From the NCBI RefSeq assembly GCF_014397245.1, contig NZ_JACLHY010000001.1:558001-622000 (forward strand): a stretch of DNA of 64,000 bases. The letters run 5' to 3'. The stretch comes from Arenibacter arenosicollis. GTDB taxonomy: Bacteria; Bacteroidota; Bacteroidia; Flavobacteriales; Flavobacteriaceae. The notes under the pieces are model-generated. The model ran no database searches. It was not told the DNA's origin and saw nothing but the letters and a program-made list of their open reading frames with translations. Position numbers and translations under genes: made by a program. How positions within the stretch are numbered: position 1 is the first letter of the stretch; every line of letters starts with the position of its first letter. Positions 34,907 to 42,745 of the stretch are shown here, piece by piece.

Positions 34907-36091
34907 TTATTTATCAAAGTAACTATTTGCGAAATCAATAATGTCAGTTGTTTTTAATTCGTCCGTAAACGCTCCTCTGTAATCATAGAAGGTATCATCT
35001 TTTTTAGCAAAATCATTCCAATTATTATGAAAACATCGCATTAAATTAATAAGCTTTAGAGTTGCAAGATTTAAATCATCCAGCTGACCTTTTACATAAC
35101 CGTATTCATATTCTTTTATGAAAAAATTATCCCTATCCATTCTTGCCAACTTTTGATAATGCTCGCCTCTTTTGAAATTAATCAAAGATTTTTCAATTAT
35201 TTCCAATGTTTGGATTGTCATTTTGATGTACTCAGGCATTTCATATGTTTCTGTTTCCGCGTTAAAATAGGAGAACTCACCTTGAGAAATATAATTGAAA
35301 GTGCGATTTATTTTTAAAAGAAGTTCCTCTTTATAAGTAAAGAATTGAATAAAAGCTATAATGTGTATTGCAACATCCTTATCAATTCTTTCTTCTTTGA
35401 AATAATCTCGAAACTTTAAATCCGGAATATTGATAGCCTCTTTTATTGTTTTAATTCCTTTTCCGTCCCCTTTATCTCTTATCAATAAAGTTTTCAGAAT
35501 TTGAGTAAGTTCTTGTTTTAAATATACCCTGTAAACACTTTTTTTCCTATTAGCCTCAGTAAAAAGTCCATTTTGATTGGTTTCTAAAACTTGAATTATA
35601 TCATCGAATTTGTCAAAAGTATATCTCCATCTTCCAATTTGCTTATCTAGCAAAGAATTATTAACTAATTCATTTATAAATTGATGTTGTATTAAAGCCA
35701 TTTTATCTACGTCATTATTTACATAGTAGTCCCAAGCTTGTTTTCTGACAAATGCTATTAAATTAAGGTTTTCTCCTTTTTTTTTGAGCTCTAAAAAGTA
35801 TTTAAACTCCTCTAATGTTACTGTGGTTTTGGTACCGTTAGATAATTCAAATTCATATCCTGGCTTTACCCCGATTATGAGAAGGTAATAATCTGAAACT
35901 TCTATTCTTGATTTACAGTTTTCTAAGGAATCTTTGTCACAATCAGCACCAAAATCAGGTTCTTCGGACATTAAAACACGAAAACCACTCTTGCCTAAAA
36001 AATACTTTAAAGCACCTCGCAAATCATAAAATTCCGAAATTATAGAACTTATAAATACTGTTGGTTGTAGGTTCATAATGTTGACTAACAA
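34907..36091 (-). CDS. DUF4062-domain protein
   Basis: Protein of 394 aa. The first 110 residues are a DUF4062 domain: PTVFISSIISEFYDLRGALK, the acidic EEPDFGADCDKDSLENCK, then DYYLLIIGVKPGYE and TVTLEEFKYFLELKKKGEN. DUF4062 is a TIR-like N-terminal domain common in predicted defence proteins, often joined to a STAND ATPase. No P-loop is visible here; the remaining 280 residues are helical and charged and match nothing I recognise. It stands alone at the right edge of the element. A start at Met6 (36076) is as good. A sensor-effector role in antiphage defence is inferred. Confidence 0.8.
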   Translation of the reverse strand: MLVNIMNLQPTVFISSIISEFYDLRGALKYFLGKSGFRVLMSEEPDFGADCDKDSLENCKSRIEVSDYYLLIIGVKPGYEFELSNGTKTTVTLEEFKYFLELKKKGENLNLIAFVRKQAWDYYVNNDVDKMALIQHQFINELVNNSLLDKQIGRWRYTFDKFDDIIQVLETNQNGLFTEANRKKSVYRVYLKQELTQILKTLLIRDKGDGKGIKTIKEAINIPDLKFRDYFKEERIDKDVAIHIIAFIQFFTYKEELLLKINRTFNYISQGEFSYFNAETETYEMPEYIKMTIQTLEIIEKSLINFKRGEHYQKLARMDRDNFFIKEYEYGYVKGQLDDLNLATLKLINLMRCFHNNWNDFAKKDDTFYDYRGAFTDELKTTDIIDFANSYFDK

Positions 36092-36250
36092 TAGGACATA
36101 ATTATTAACTATATCCCACTTATAAAAACTAAGATAATGAATACTAATAAGAAATTCTATTATGAAAATTAAAGTATCTTAAATTGAACTTTTAGGATAG
36201 GGATTATACTCGTATCGAGACTCTGTAAAACACAATATTATTTAAAATAT

Positions 36251-36273
36251 ATTCGTCCCCCGATTCGTCCCCT
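36251..36273. repeat. Doubled ATTCGTCCCC motif, right end
   Basis: Copies at 36251-36260 and 36263-36272, same order, orientation and spacing as at the left end (26081-26103). Supports the element boundaries. Confidence 0.55.
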
Positions 36274-36283
36274 AAAAAAGAAA

Positions 36284-36314
36284 AAGCCCCGTAAACGTAG
36301 TGTTTACAGGGCTT
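36284..36314 (-). terminator. Terminator of the CAU tRNA gene
   Basis: AAGCCCCGTAAAC (36284-36296), loop GTAGT, GTTTACAGGGCTT (36302-36314): 12 of 13 pairs, followed on the minus strand by a T-rich run. Its right half is duplicated at 25818-25830. Confidence 0.8.
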
Positions 36315-36329
36315 ATTAATCATTTTCCG

Positions 36330-36403
36330 TGGTCCCACCTGGGCTCGAACCAGGGACCACCTGATTATGAGTCAGGTGCTCTAACCAACTGAGCTATAGG
36401 ACC
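36330..36403 (-). tRNA. tRNA with CAU anticodon (Ile2 or elongator Met); integration site
   Basis: Complete cloverleaf of 74 nt on the minus strand. Acceptor GGTCCTA with TGGGACC plus discriminator A; D arm GCTCAGTTGGTTAGAGC; anticodon arm CCTGA-CTCATAA-TCAGG with anticodon CAT; T arm CCTGG-TTCGAGC-CCAGG. CCA is not encoded. Pairs C4-G69 and C5-G68 favour the isoleucine-2 tRNA (lysidine-modified by TilS in E. coli) over methionine; this is inference. Its 3' end is the right attachment site of the element. Confidence 0.93.
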
Positions 36404-36555
36404 ATTTCCTTTTTTGCTTCTACCTTCAAATACGCTTATTTGAAAAAGCAATCGGGAACCGCAAATTGCGGATGCAATATTACTACTTATTTTTCAACAC
36501 TGCAAACAAAATTACAAGCTTAATTGGGCTTAGGTATACACTACCTCCACAAATA

Positions 36556-36990
36556 TCATTCCTCTCCGCTTTGGGCAGTTGCCGAAAGATCTTCCTGGCA
36601 AAGCTCTATCAGCACCCCATTGGTACCCTTGGGATGTAAAAAGGCCACCAGTTTGTTATCGGCACCCTTTTTGGGAATTGTGTTTAAAACGGTAAATCCT
36701 TCCTTGGCCAAACGCTTTATTTCAGCTTCTATATCGTCTACAGCAAAAGCAATATGGTGCACCCCTTCTCCCCTTTTCTGCAAAAATTTTGCTATAGGGC
36801 TATTGTCATCAGTCGCTTGTAACAATTCTATCTTGTTGGGACCAGCTCTAAAAAAGGACGTTTTAACACCCTCGGAAGCCACCTCTTCAATTTTATAGTG
36901 TGGCACTCCCAATAATTTTTCAAACAAAGCATTGGAGGCCTCCAGATCATGTACCGCTATTCCCAGATGTTCAATTTTGTTCATTTTCAC
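36556..36990 (-). CDS. mce: Methylmalonyl-CoA epimerase
   Basis: Protein of 144 aa in the vicinal oxygen chelate (glyoxalase/epimerase) superfamily. Paired beta-alpha-beta-beta-beta units give metal ligands: His8 in KIEHLGIAVHD, a second His in GEGVHHIAFAVDD, and Glu in VLIELCQED. It interconverts (R)- and (S)-methylmalonyl-CoA in propionate and branched-chain amino-acid metabolism. The pattern TSFFRAGPNKIELLQAT is typical of the bacterial enzyme. Single gene just outside the right edge of the element. Confidence 0.95.
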   Translation of the reverse strand: MKMNKIEHLGIAVHDLEASNALFEKLLGVPHYKIEEVASEGVKTSFFRAGPNKIELLQATDDNSPIAKFLQKRGEGVHHIAFAVDDIEAEIKRLAKEGFTVLNTIPKKGADNKLVAFLHPKGTNGVLIELCQEDLSATAQSGEE

Positions 36991-37158
36991 AATATTTAGC
37001 CGATGCTGAATTCGTCAGATTTAGTTTATTTTTGGCGCCTCCACATGAATTAATCGGATTGTCTAAAGGGCTTGTCTACCCTTTCTTCCAAAAATACTAC
37101 ATTCCACATAATCTAAAGCTAATCCGCTCCCAATCATAGAATCTATATAAATATATCG

Positions 37159-37166
37159 TATTTTTG
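37159..37166 (+). promoter_or_regulatory. Candidate -7 box (TATTTTTG) for rbfA
   Basis: Matches the Bacteroidota -7 consensus TAnnTTTG and ends 4 bases before the rbfA ATG, so the transcript would be leaderless or nearly so. No convincing -33 TTTG was found at the usual distance. Confidence 0.35.
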
Positions 37167-37170
37167 CCCT

Positions 37171-37563
37171 ATGGAAACACAACGACAGAAGAAAATAGGC
37201 GGGGTAATACAAAAAGATATCGCGGATATTTTACAACGTGCGGCAACCGATGGTGGACTAAAAGGTACACTTATTTCGGTATCCAAGGTGTCGGTCACCT
37301 CTGACCTTTCCATTGCCAAAATATATGTGAGCATTTTTCCTGCTACCAAAGGCAAGGAATTAATGGAAGGAATTAAGTCCAACCAGCCCATGATCAAACA
37401 CGAACTTGCTCAACGTACCAGGCATCAGTTAAGAAGGGTTCCAGAACTTTTATTCTTTTTGGATGATTCCTTGGAATATATAGACGGCATTGAAAAGTCG
37501 CTCAAGGGCGAAGAAAATCCTGTTAAGAATCCTGATCTATTGGAGAAAAGGAAAAAATCATAA
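37171..37563 (+). CDS. rbfA: 30S ribosome-binding factor A
   Basis: Protein of 130 aa with the single KH-like RbfA domain: RQKKIGGVIQKDIADILQRA, then ISVSKVSVTSDLSIAKIYVS and RRVPELLFFLDDSLEYIDGI. RbfA assists 30S subunit maturation and cold adaptation by binding near the 16S rRNA 5' end. The following permease gene starts 2 bases after its stop, so they are cotranscribed, an arrangement seen in other Flavobacteriia. Confidence 0.96.
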   Translation: METQRQKKIGGVIQKDIADILQRAATDGGLKGTLISVSKVSVTSDLSIAKIYVSIFPATKGKELMEGIKSNQPMIKHELAQRTRHQLRRVPELLFFLDDSLEYIDGIEKSLKGEENPVKNPDLLEKRKKS

Positions 37564-37565
37564 GA

Positions 37566-38774
37566 TTGAACTTCCCTTTATACATAGCAAAGCGGTACTT
37601 ACGTTCCAAGAGTAGCCAAAATGCCGTAAACATTATCAATTTTATTACTTTTCTGGTCATCGTTATTGGATCGGCAGCCCTCTTTATTGTGCTCTCCGGT
37701 TTTGCGGGACTAAAAACCTTTAGCCTTTCCTATACCAACATGGTAGATCCTGATCTAAAGGCTTTACCGCTAACAGGTAAATTCTTTAGCGTTTCGGAAT
37801 CCCAGGACAAAGAACTTCAGCAACTACACGGCGTTGTTGCCTATTCCAAGGAAATTGAGGAAAAGGTATACCTAACCCACGACCAAAAAGCGCATATTGC
37901 CTATATAAAAGGAATAGATTCAACTTTTATAAAAACCACACCTATTGATAGTAGCCTGTATTTTTATGGAGATTGGGCCATAAACGGATTACAAGGTGTT
38001 GCCGGACAAGGAATCGTTAATCTTTTGGGATTGAGCATCAACAATTTTAGAAGTCCCTTAATTACTAGAGTACCCAAACCAGGTAAGGGACTCCTAGGAC
38101 AGCGTTTATTAAAGGACAGCTATAATGAAACTTCCCTTATCATCAGTGGCATATATCAAATTGAAGAGGAGTTAGATCGAAAATATATTTTTGCGGATCT
38201 GCCATTGGTCCAGGCTTTACTGGAGAAAGATAGTACCCAGATATCCGGGATAAATTTTAAATTGACCAAGGACTCCAATATTCCTGATCTAAGGCGACAA
38301 ATCGAAGCTATTTTTTCTGGTCAAATAGTTCTCAAGGACCGCAGGGAATTAAATAGTACCCTACACCGGATGTTAAATACGGAGAATCTGGCCACCTACC
38401 TCATCTTTACACTAGTACTTATCATTGCCCTATTTAATGTGGTAGGTGCCATTATTATGATGATTTTGGACAAACAGCAAAACTCCAAGACATTGTATAA
38501 TTTAGGTACGACCATAAAGTCACTTAGAAGAATTTATTTTGTACAAGGTATATTGGTAACCGGACTGGGAGGCCTTATCGGTGTGTTTTTGGGTTCTTTG
38601 TTAATATGGTCGCAATTGGCCTTTGGGTGGCTTAAAATAACTCCAAGCTTGTCCTATCCTGTAGAATACGGACTGATCAATGTGTTTATTGTATTGGCCA
38701 CTATTATTGTCTTGGGGATAATTGCTTCCCTGATTGCCAGTAGTAGGATCAATAAAAAATTAATAGCGCATTAA
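37566..38774 (+). CDS. LolE/FtsX-type ABC transporter permease
   Basis: Protein of 402 aa with the MacB/LolCE topology: one N-terminal membrane helix (about 22-45, FITFLVIVIGSAALFIVLSG), a large periplasmic domain, and three C-terminal helices (about 275-395). The N-terminal KRYLRSKSSQNAVNIINF motif is typical of lipoprotein-releasing permeases. The start codon is TTG at 37566; the first in-frame ATG is beyond the first membrane helix, so TTG is well supported. It starts 2 bases after rbfA. No ATPase gene is adjacent; the partner must be encoded elsewhere. The 3' end overlaps the convergent dus gene by 4 bases. Confidence 0.9.
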   Translation: MNFPLYIAKRYLRSKSSQNAVNIINFITFLVIVIGSAALFIVLSGFAGLKTFSLSYTNMVDPDLKALPLTGKFFSVSESQDKELQQLHGVVAYSKEIEEKVYLTHDQKAHIAYIKGIDSTFIKTTPIDSSLYFYGDWAINGLQGVAGQGIVNLLGLSINNFRSPLITRVPKPGKGLLGQRLLKDSYNETSLIISGIYQIEEELDRKYIFADLPLVQALLEKDSTQISGINFKLTKDSNIPDLRRQIEAIFSGQIVLKDRRELNSTLHRMLNTENLATYLIFTLVLIIALFNVVGAIIMMILDKQQNSKTLYNLGTTIKSLRRIYFVQGILVTGLGGLIGVFLGSLLIWSQLAFGWLKITPSLSYPVEYGLINVFIVLATIIVLGIIASLIASSRINKKLIAH

Positions 38775-39766
38775 CTTACAAATTCGAAATCCCCGAATTT
38801 TTCCATAACCTCATCAAAAGCTTCAAACACGTCTACTGAATGGTCACTGGTGACCATTTTCATGCGGTACTCCTTAAAATTGGGAATTCCCTTGAAATAG
38901 TTGGTATAATGCCTACGGGTTTCAAAAACGCCCAATTGCTCCCCTTTCCAATCTATGGCCATTTGTAAATGCCTACGGGCTGCCTGCACTCGTTCCTCCA
39001 TGGTTGGAGGAGCTGCATGGGTCCCTGTTTTAAAATAATGCTTCACCTCTTTAAAGAACCAAGGATATCCAATGCTGGCACGACCTATCATGGCACCATC
39101 CAATCCGTATTCATCCCTCATTTTCATGGCCATTTCAGGAGTATCCACGTCTCCATTTCCAAAAACCGGAATATGCATGCGTTGGTTGTTCTTTACCTCA
39201 GCAATAGGCCTCCAATCGGCTTCCCCCTTATACATTTGTACCCTGGTTCTCCCGTGAATGGATATGGCCTTGCAGCCCACATCCTGTAAGCGTTCCGCCA
39301 CTTCCACAATTTTAATGGAATCGGAGTCCCATCCCAAACGGGTTTTTACCGTAATTGGTAGCTTGGTATGTTCTACCATGGCCTTGGTCAAGGACACCAT
39401 TAGGTCGATATCCTTCAGGATGCCGGCTCCAGCTCCTTTGCTCACCACTTTTTTTACAGGACATCCAAAATTGATATCGATAATATCAGGACCAGACTTT
39501 TCCACTATCTCTACAGATTGTAGCATGGAGTCTAGGTTGGCCCCAAAAATTTGTATCCCCACCGGACGTTCCTTTTCATAAATATCCAACTTCATGACGC
39601 TTTTGGCAGCATCACGTATAAGACCTTCCGAAGAGATAAATTCGGTATACACCACATCTGCCCCCTGCTCCTTGCACAAGGCGCGGAAGGGTGGGTCACT
39701 AACATCTTCCATTGGTGCAAGCAACAATGGGAAATCCGGTAATTGAATGTCTCCTATTTTAGGCAC
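38771..39766 (-). CDS. dusB: tRNA-dihydrouridine synthase (DusB-type)
   Basis: Protein of 331 aa with the FMN-binding TIM barrel of Dus enzymes: LLLAPMEDVSDPPFRALCKE, the catalytic Cys102 in IDINFGCPVKKVVSKGAGAG, PITVKTRLGWD, ISIHGRTRVQMYKG and DGAMIGRASIGYPWFF. It reduces uridine to dihydrouridine in the tRNA D-loop; substrate sites within the family vary, so DusB is by similarity. The start is GTG, because an in-frame stop lies just upstream and the conserved N-terminus begins there. Confidence 0.94.
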   Translation of the reverse strand: MPKIGDIQLPDFPLLLAPMEDVSDPPFRALCKEQGADVVYTEFISSEGLIRDAAKSVMKLDIYEKERPVGIQIFGANLDSMLQSVEIVEKSGPDIIDINFGCPVKKVVSKGAGAGILKDIDLMVSLTKAMVEHTKLPITVKTRLGWDSDSIKIVEVAERLQDVGCKAISIHGRTRVQMYKGEADWRPIAEVKNNQRMHIPVFGNGDVDTPEMAMKMRDEYGLDGAMIGRASIGYPWFFKEVKHYFKTGTHAAPPTMEERVQAARRHLQMAIDWKGEQLGVFETRRHYTNYFKGIPNFKEYRMKMVTSDHSVDVFEAFDEVMEKFGDFEFVS

Positions 39767-39794
39767 AGTATAGATCCTTTAAATTTTGGGACTG

Positions 39795-39802
39795 CAAAAT
39801 TA
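39795..39802 (-). promoter_or_regulatory. Candidate -7 box (TAATTTTG) for dusB
   Basis: On the minus strand it matches TAnnTTTG and lies 28 bases before the GTG start. No clear -33 element was found. Confidence 0.35.
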
Positions 39803-40002
39803 CTGAAAAATTATATAATCCTATATTTCAGGGGGTAAGAAATGTCACAGACAGATAAATACCATAAAACTGTTTTGTTCAATCCAATATTTTAAGACGA
39901 TGCTGATTGCTATTCTGATTATTGTCCTTACCTTTTCATTTCCAATTTTATAATTCCATCCCAAGAAAGTCATTAGGGTTGTGGAGCTTTGTTGGGCGGA
40001 TT

Positions 40003-42405
40003 TTAGAGCCTGTCCCGTTCATCCGTTTCCTTGGACTTATAATTGTCCCTTATCTTCATATTGCCAAAATTATATCTAAATCCAAGGGAAAATATTCTAC
40101 CATTCGGCCTGTAAATGGATATATTATCCTGGTTACCATATTTACGGGTATTTTTTAGTTTAAACTGCTTAAAAATATCGGTCAATCCCATAGTAATGGT
40201 TCCTTTTTTGCCCCAAATATTCTTTTTTAGGGAAATCCCCCATTCATTGTAGTATTCCTGTCTGGAATTCCCAATTACAATCGGGGAAACATAGGAATAG
40301 TTAAGGCTGGCCGTTAAAGATCGGTCTTCCAGAAGGGTGAAATTATTGTTGAATTGCAACAAGAGCGTCCACAGTCCTTGATCCAAGGTTTGTAGTGATA
40401 GAATATCGGTAAAGCGCTCTGTCCCGTAATAGTACGAAGAAAGGAAATAGGTATCCCAAGAATTGGATATCTCTTTCCTATAAATAAAATCCAGGCCATA
40501 GGCCAATTCCCTATCCGTATTATCCGTTATAAATCTCAGAAGTTTGCTTTCATTGTCCTGAAAGGTCAACAATCTCATAACATTCCTATGATATCTATAA
40601 AATAGCTCAAAGGTGTAATCCCTGTTATAGGTATAGGACATTATCACCGAATTCTTAAAGGAAGGCTGCAGGTTTACATTGCCCTCCACTACAGAATTAT
40701 TACTCTGAAAAACCTGAAATGGATTGATCTTATTATAACTGGGCCTAATGATACTTCTTTTATAGCTAGCCCCGAATCTATGTTTTCTGTTCGGGTTAAA
40801 CTGAAGAAATAAGGTTGGAAACAGTTCCAAATAATGATTCTGAATCTTGTCCGTACTATTGCTGAAGTCCCCTTGGGTTTCCGTATACTCGGCCCTTAAT
40901 CCAGATTTCATGGTCCAATTGTTCCAATTGGCATCAAAGCTGGCGTAACCGGCTAAAATTTCTTCATCGTAAAAAAATGTACCATCCTCTGTAGGTTCTA
41001 TACCCTCTTGGTCCCGGTCAAAACCTTCTTGGGCAATATAACTTTCGGAGTCAATAAGTGCATATTTTATACCTGATTCAAAATTGGCATTTTCTCCTAT
41101 AGGCGAAGAATAATCTACTTGAACACTAAATAATTTGGTCTGCTGCTGATTAAAGGTGCTAAAGTCGTTCTCTCCTACCGTGGCCCCGTCCCCATCATAA
41201 AAATCGGTTTCCAAAGCCTGGTTTTTATCATAGTCGTAGTATGTGAAATGTGAATTAACCCCCAACTTAGACCCTAAATCATTGAACTTGTGTACATAAT
41301 CCAAATAAAAGGCGGCGTTGATCGCTTCAAACTTGGCATAGTTCAAGGTTAGAAAGCCCGAGGTATCGCCATTATTGGCATTCTGTATTTTTGTATCGGA
41401 AAAATCTCTGGTCAAATAAGATGGAGTAAAGGTGCCTATGGAAGAAAAACTTAAGGTATTATTGTCGTCTAGGGCATAATCAAAAAAAGCACTGGTATTG
41501 TGTTTCTTGCTTCTATAGATAACCTCCAAATCAGAAGTCCAAGTATCCGTTATTTGGGCATCCTCAATAAAATTGGTGATATCCGTATAATTCGTTAATA
41601 TCTTGTTCTGGGTATAACTATAATTAAAAGAGGCCTCCAACTGCCTACCCTTAAAATAGTGACTGGTGCCAAGCATTTGACGCGGAAAAACACCTTGACT
41701 ATATCTGTTATATACAGCACCATTATACCCGGCAATTAAATTTTTTTTCATTTTAATATTGATCAAGGTCCCTCCCTCGGCATCATATTTTGCTGGTGGT
41801 GTAGTTATGACCTCAATAGATTGCACTCCCTTGGCGGAGGTACCGCTTAGAAGATTTAGTATATCTTCCGGCGGAAGATTTACCTTTTTATCGTTGATCA
41901 TTATTTGGACCCCGCCTTCACCCTTTACCGTAATCCCATCATTCTTTACAAATACAGTTGGGGTACTTTTAAGAACATCCCATATGTCGGAATCGGAAAG
42001 GGCCGTATTTTCTATATTAAATACCAAACGATCCACCTTTTGTTCCAGTGTTGGCTTTTTAGAAACCACAACCACTTCATTTAATTCCTGCCCTGTGGAA
42101 TCTATAAAGAGGGTATCTACAATTAAATCAGAATTAACATCCACCAATTTGTAGCCAGAATAGTTCCCTATATAACTAGCGCGTATAAGGTATTGGTTGT
42201 GGATTACATTATCGAAATAAAAAACACCATTTTCGTCAGAAGCTGCACCCTTGACAAAACTGGTATCCGATACTTTATAAAGCAGTATATTTGCAAAGGC
42301 AACCTCTGCGCCGTCAGTTTGCTTAACATGTCCTGAAACCTTGTATTCTTGGCCCATGACAGGGACGCATAATAGAAGAAGGAATAGGGTAAAGACCTTT
42401 GACAT
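40003..42405 (-). CDS. Outer-membrane TonB-receptor-like beta-barrel protein
   Basis: Start placed at ATG 42405, which gives a clean signal peptide (MSKVFTLFLLLLCVPVMG) and 800 aa. A carboxypeptidase-regulatory-like domain follows (about 22-105, YKVSGHVKQTDGAEVAFANI), then a plug domain (about 110-220, SDIWDVLKSTPTVFVKNDGI, IEVITTPPAKYDAEGGTLIN), then a long barrel of the outer-membrane beta-barrel family 3 type. This is the group of TonB-dependent-receptor relatives without a SusD partner. Ligand unknown. It ends FSLGFRYNFGNMKIRDNYKS plus an acidic/basic tail of 10 residues, so the barrel-closing Phe is not the last residue. Confidence 0.88.
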   Translation of the reverse strand: MSKVFTLFLLLLCVPVMGQEYKVSGHVKQTDGAEVAFANILLYKVSDTSFVKGAASDENGVFYFDNVIHNQYLIRASYIGNYSGYKLVDVNSDLIVDTLFIDSTGQELNEVVVVSKKPTLEQKVDRLVFNIENTALSDSDIWDVLKSTPTVFVKNDGITVKGEGGVQIMINDKKVNLPPEDILNLLSGTSAKGVQSIEVITTPPAKYDAEGGTLINIKMKKNLIAGYNGAVYNRYSQGVFPRQMLGTSHYFKGRQLEASFNYSYTQNKILTNYTDITNFIEDAQITDTWTSDLEVIYRSKKHNTSAFFDYALDDNNTLSFSSIGTFTPSYLTRDFSDTKIQNANNGDTSGFLTLNYAKFEAINAAFYLDYVHKFNDLGSKLGVNSHFTYYDYDKNQALETDFYDGDGATVGENDFSTFNQQQTKLFSVQVDYSSPIGENANFESGIKYALIDSESYIAQEGFDRDQEGIEPTEDGTFFYDEEILAGYASFDANWNNWTMKSGLRAEYTETQGDFSNSTDKIQNHYLELFPTLFLQFNPNRKHRFGASYKRSIIRPSYNKINPFQVFQSNNSVVEGNVNLQPSFKNSVIMSYTYNRDYTFELFYRYHRNVMRLLTFQDNESKLLRFITDNTDRELAYGLDFIYRKEISNSWDTYFLSSYYYGTERFTDILSLQTLDQGLWTLLLQFNNNFTLLEDRSLTASLNYSYVSPIVIGNSRQEYYNEWGISLKKNIWGKKGTITMGLTDIFKQFKLKNTRKYGNQDNISIYRPNGRIFSLGFRYNFGNMKIRDNYKSKETDERDRL

Positions 42406-42615
42406 TGTCACAAACGGTGGCATATTCGTTATAAAAATTTTTAAAGTTAACTTTTTATTAACTACCCACAATGTTTTCTCTAAACTTTGTAGTAAAAATC
42501 TACCAACCAGGAATTAGCCACTAGAAATTCCCCATAGTTGTCTACCAAATTAAATCCCTGCCGTTGCATATAATCGACATAGGAGATTTTTGCTTTAAAA
42601 ATCATGGATAAAGCC

Positions 42616-42623
42616 TATCTTTG
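42616..42623 (+). promoter_or_regulatory. Candidate -7 box (TATCTTTG) for lepA
   Basis: Matches TAnnTTTG, with TTTG at 42589-42592 as a possible -33 element at 23 bases, slightly wide. Transcription would start near 42630, about 115 bases before lepA, and include the short frame at 42641-42745. Confidence 0.4.
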
Positions 42624-42640
42624 CAGTTGCTTTGGTTTGC

Positions 42641-42745
42641 ATGATGATTCATTGGAGCGCAAATCAAGGAAAAGAGGAAACTGAATTGACTTCTGCAGCT
42701 ATTAATTTTGTCAAGGTAAATTCAGACCAAGTAAATACAGCATAA
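42641..42745 (+). CDS. Possible 34-aa upstream reading frame of lepA
   Basis: ATG 42641 to TAA 42743-42745, directly before the lepA ATG at 42746. The product starts MMIHWSANQGKEETELTSAA. In the same frame the sequence upstream would read as a hydrophobic segment (KPIFAVALVC) but has no start codon. It may be a leader peptide, the end of a decayed exported protein gene, or chance. Confidence 0.25.
   Translation: MMIHWSANQGKEETELTSAAINFVKVNSDQVNTA

Larger units (their letters stand above)
25949..36342. mobile_element. tRNA-integrated element with defence-like cargo (about 10.4 kb)
   Basis: Bounded by 14-bp direct repeats identical to the 3' end of the tRNA at 36330-36403. It carries a tyrosine integrase near the left end and an excisionase-like HTH gene. 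Both ends hold doubled ATTCGTCCCC motifs (26081-26103 and 36251-36273) in the same orientation, which may be integrase arm sites. Cargo: EcoRI-family methyltransferase, DUF262-HNH protein, DUF262 plus HEPN pair, DUF4062 protein. No relaxase, conjugation or replication gene was recognised, so it is either a decayed element or one that moves with help. The element is visibly more AT-rich than its flanks. Confidence 0.78.

Noticed and set aside
36524-37139. Plus-strand frames over and beside the epimerase gene
   Set aside because: Shadows of the mce gene and its upstream region.
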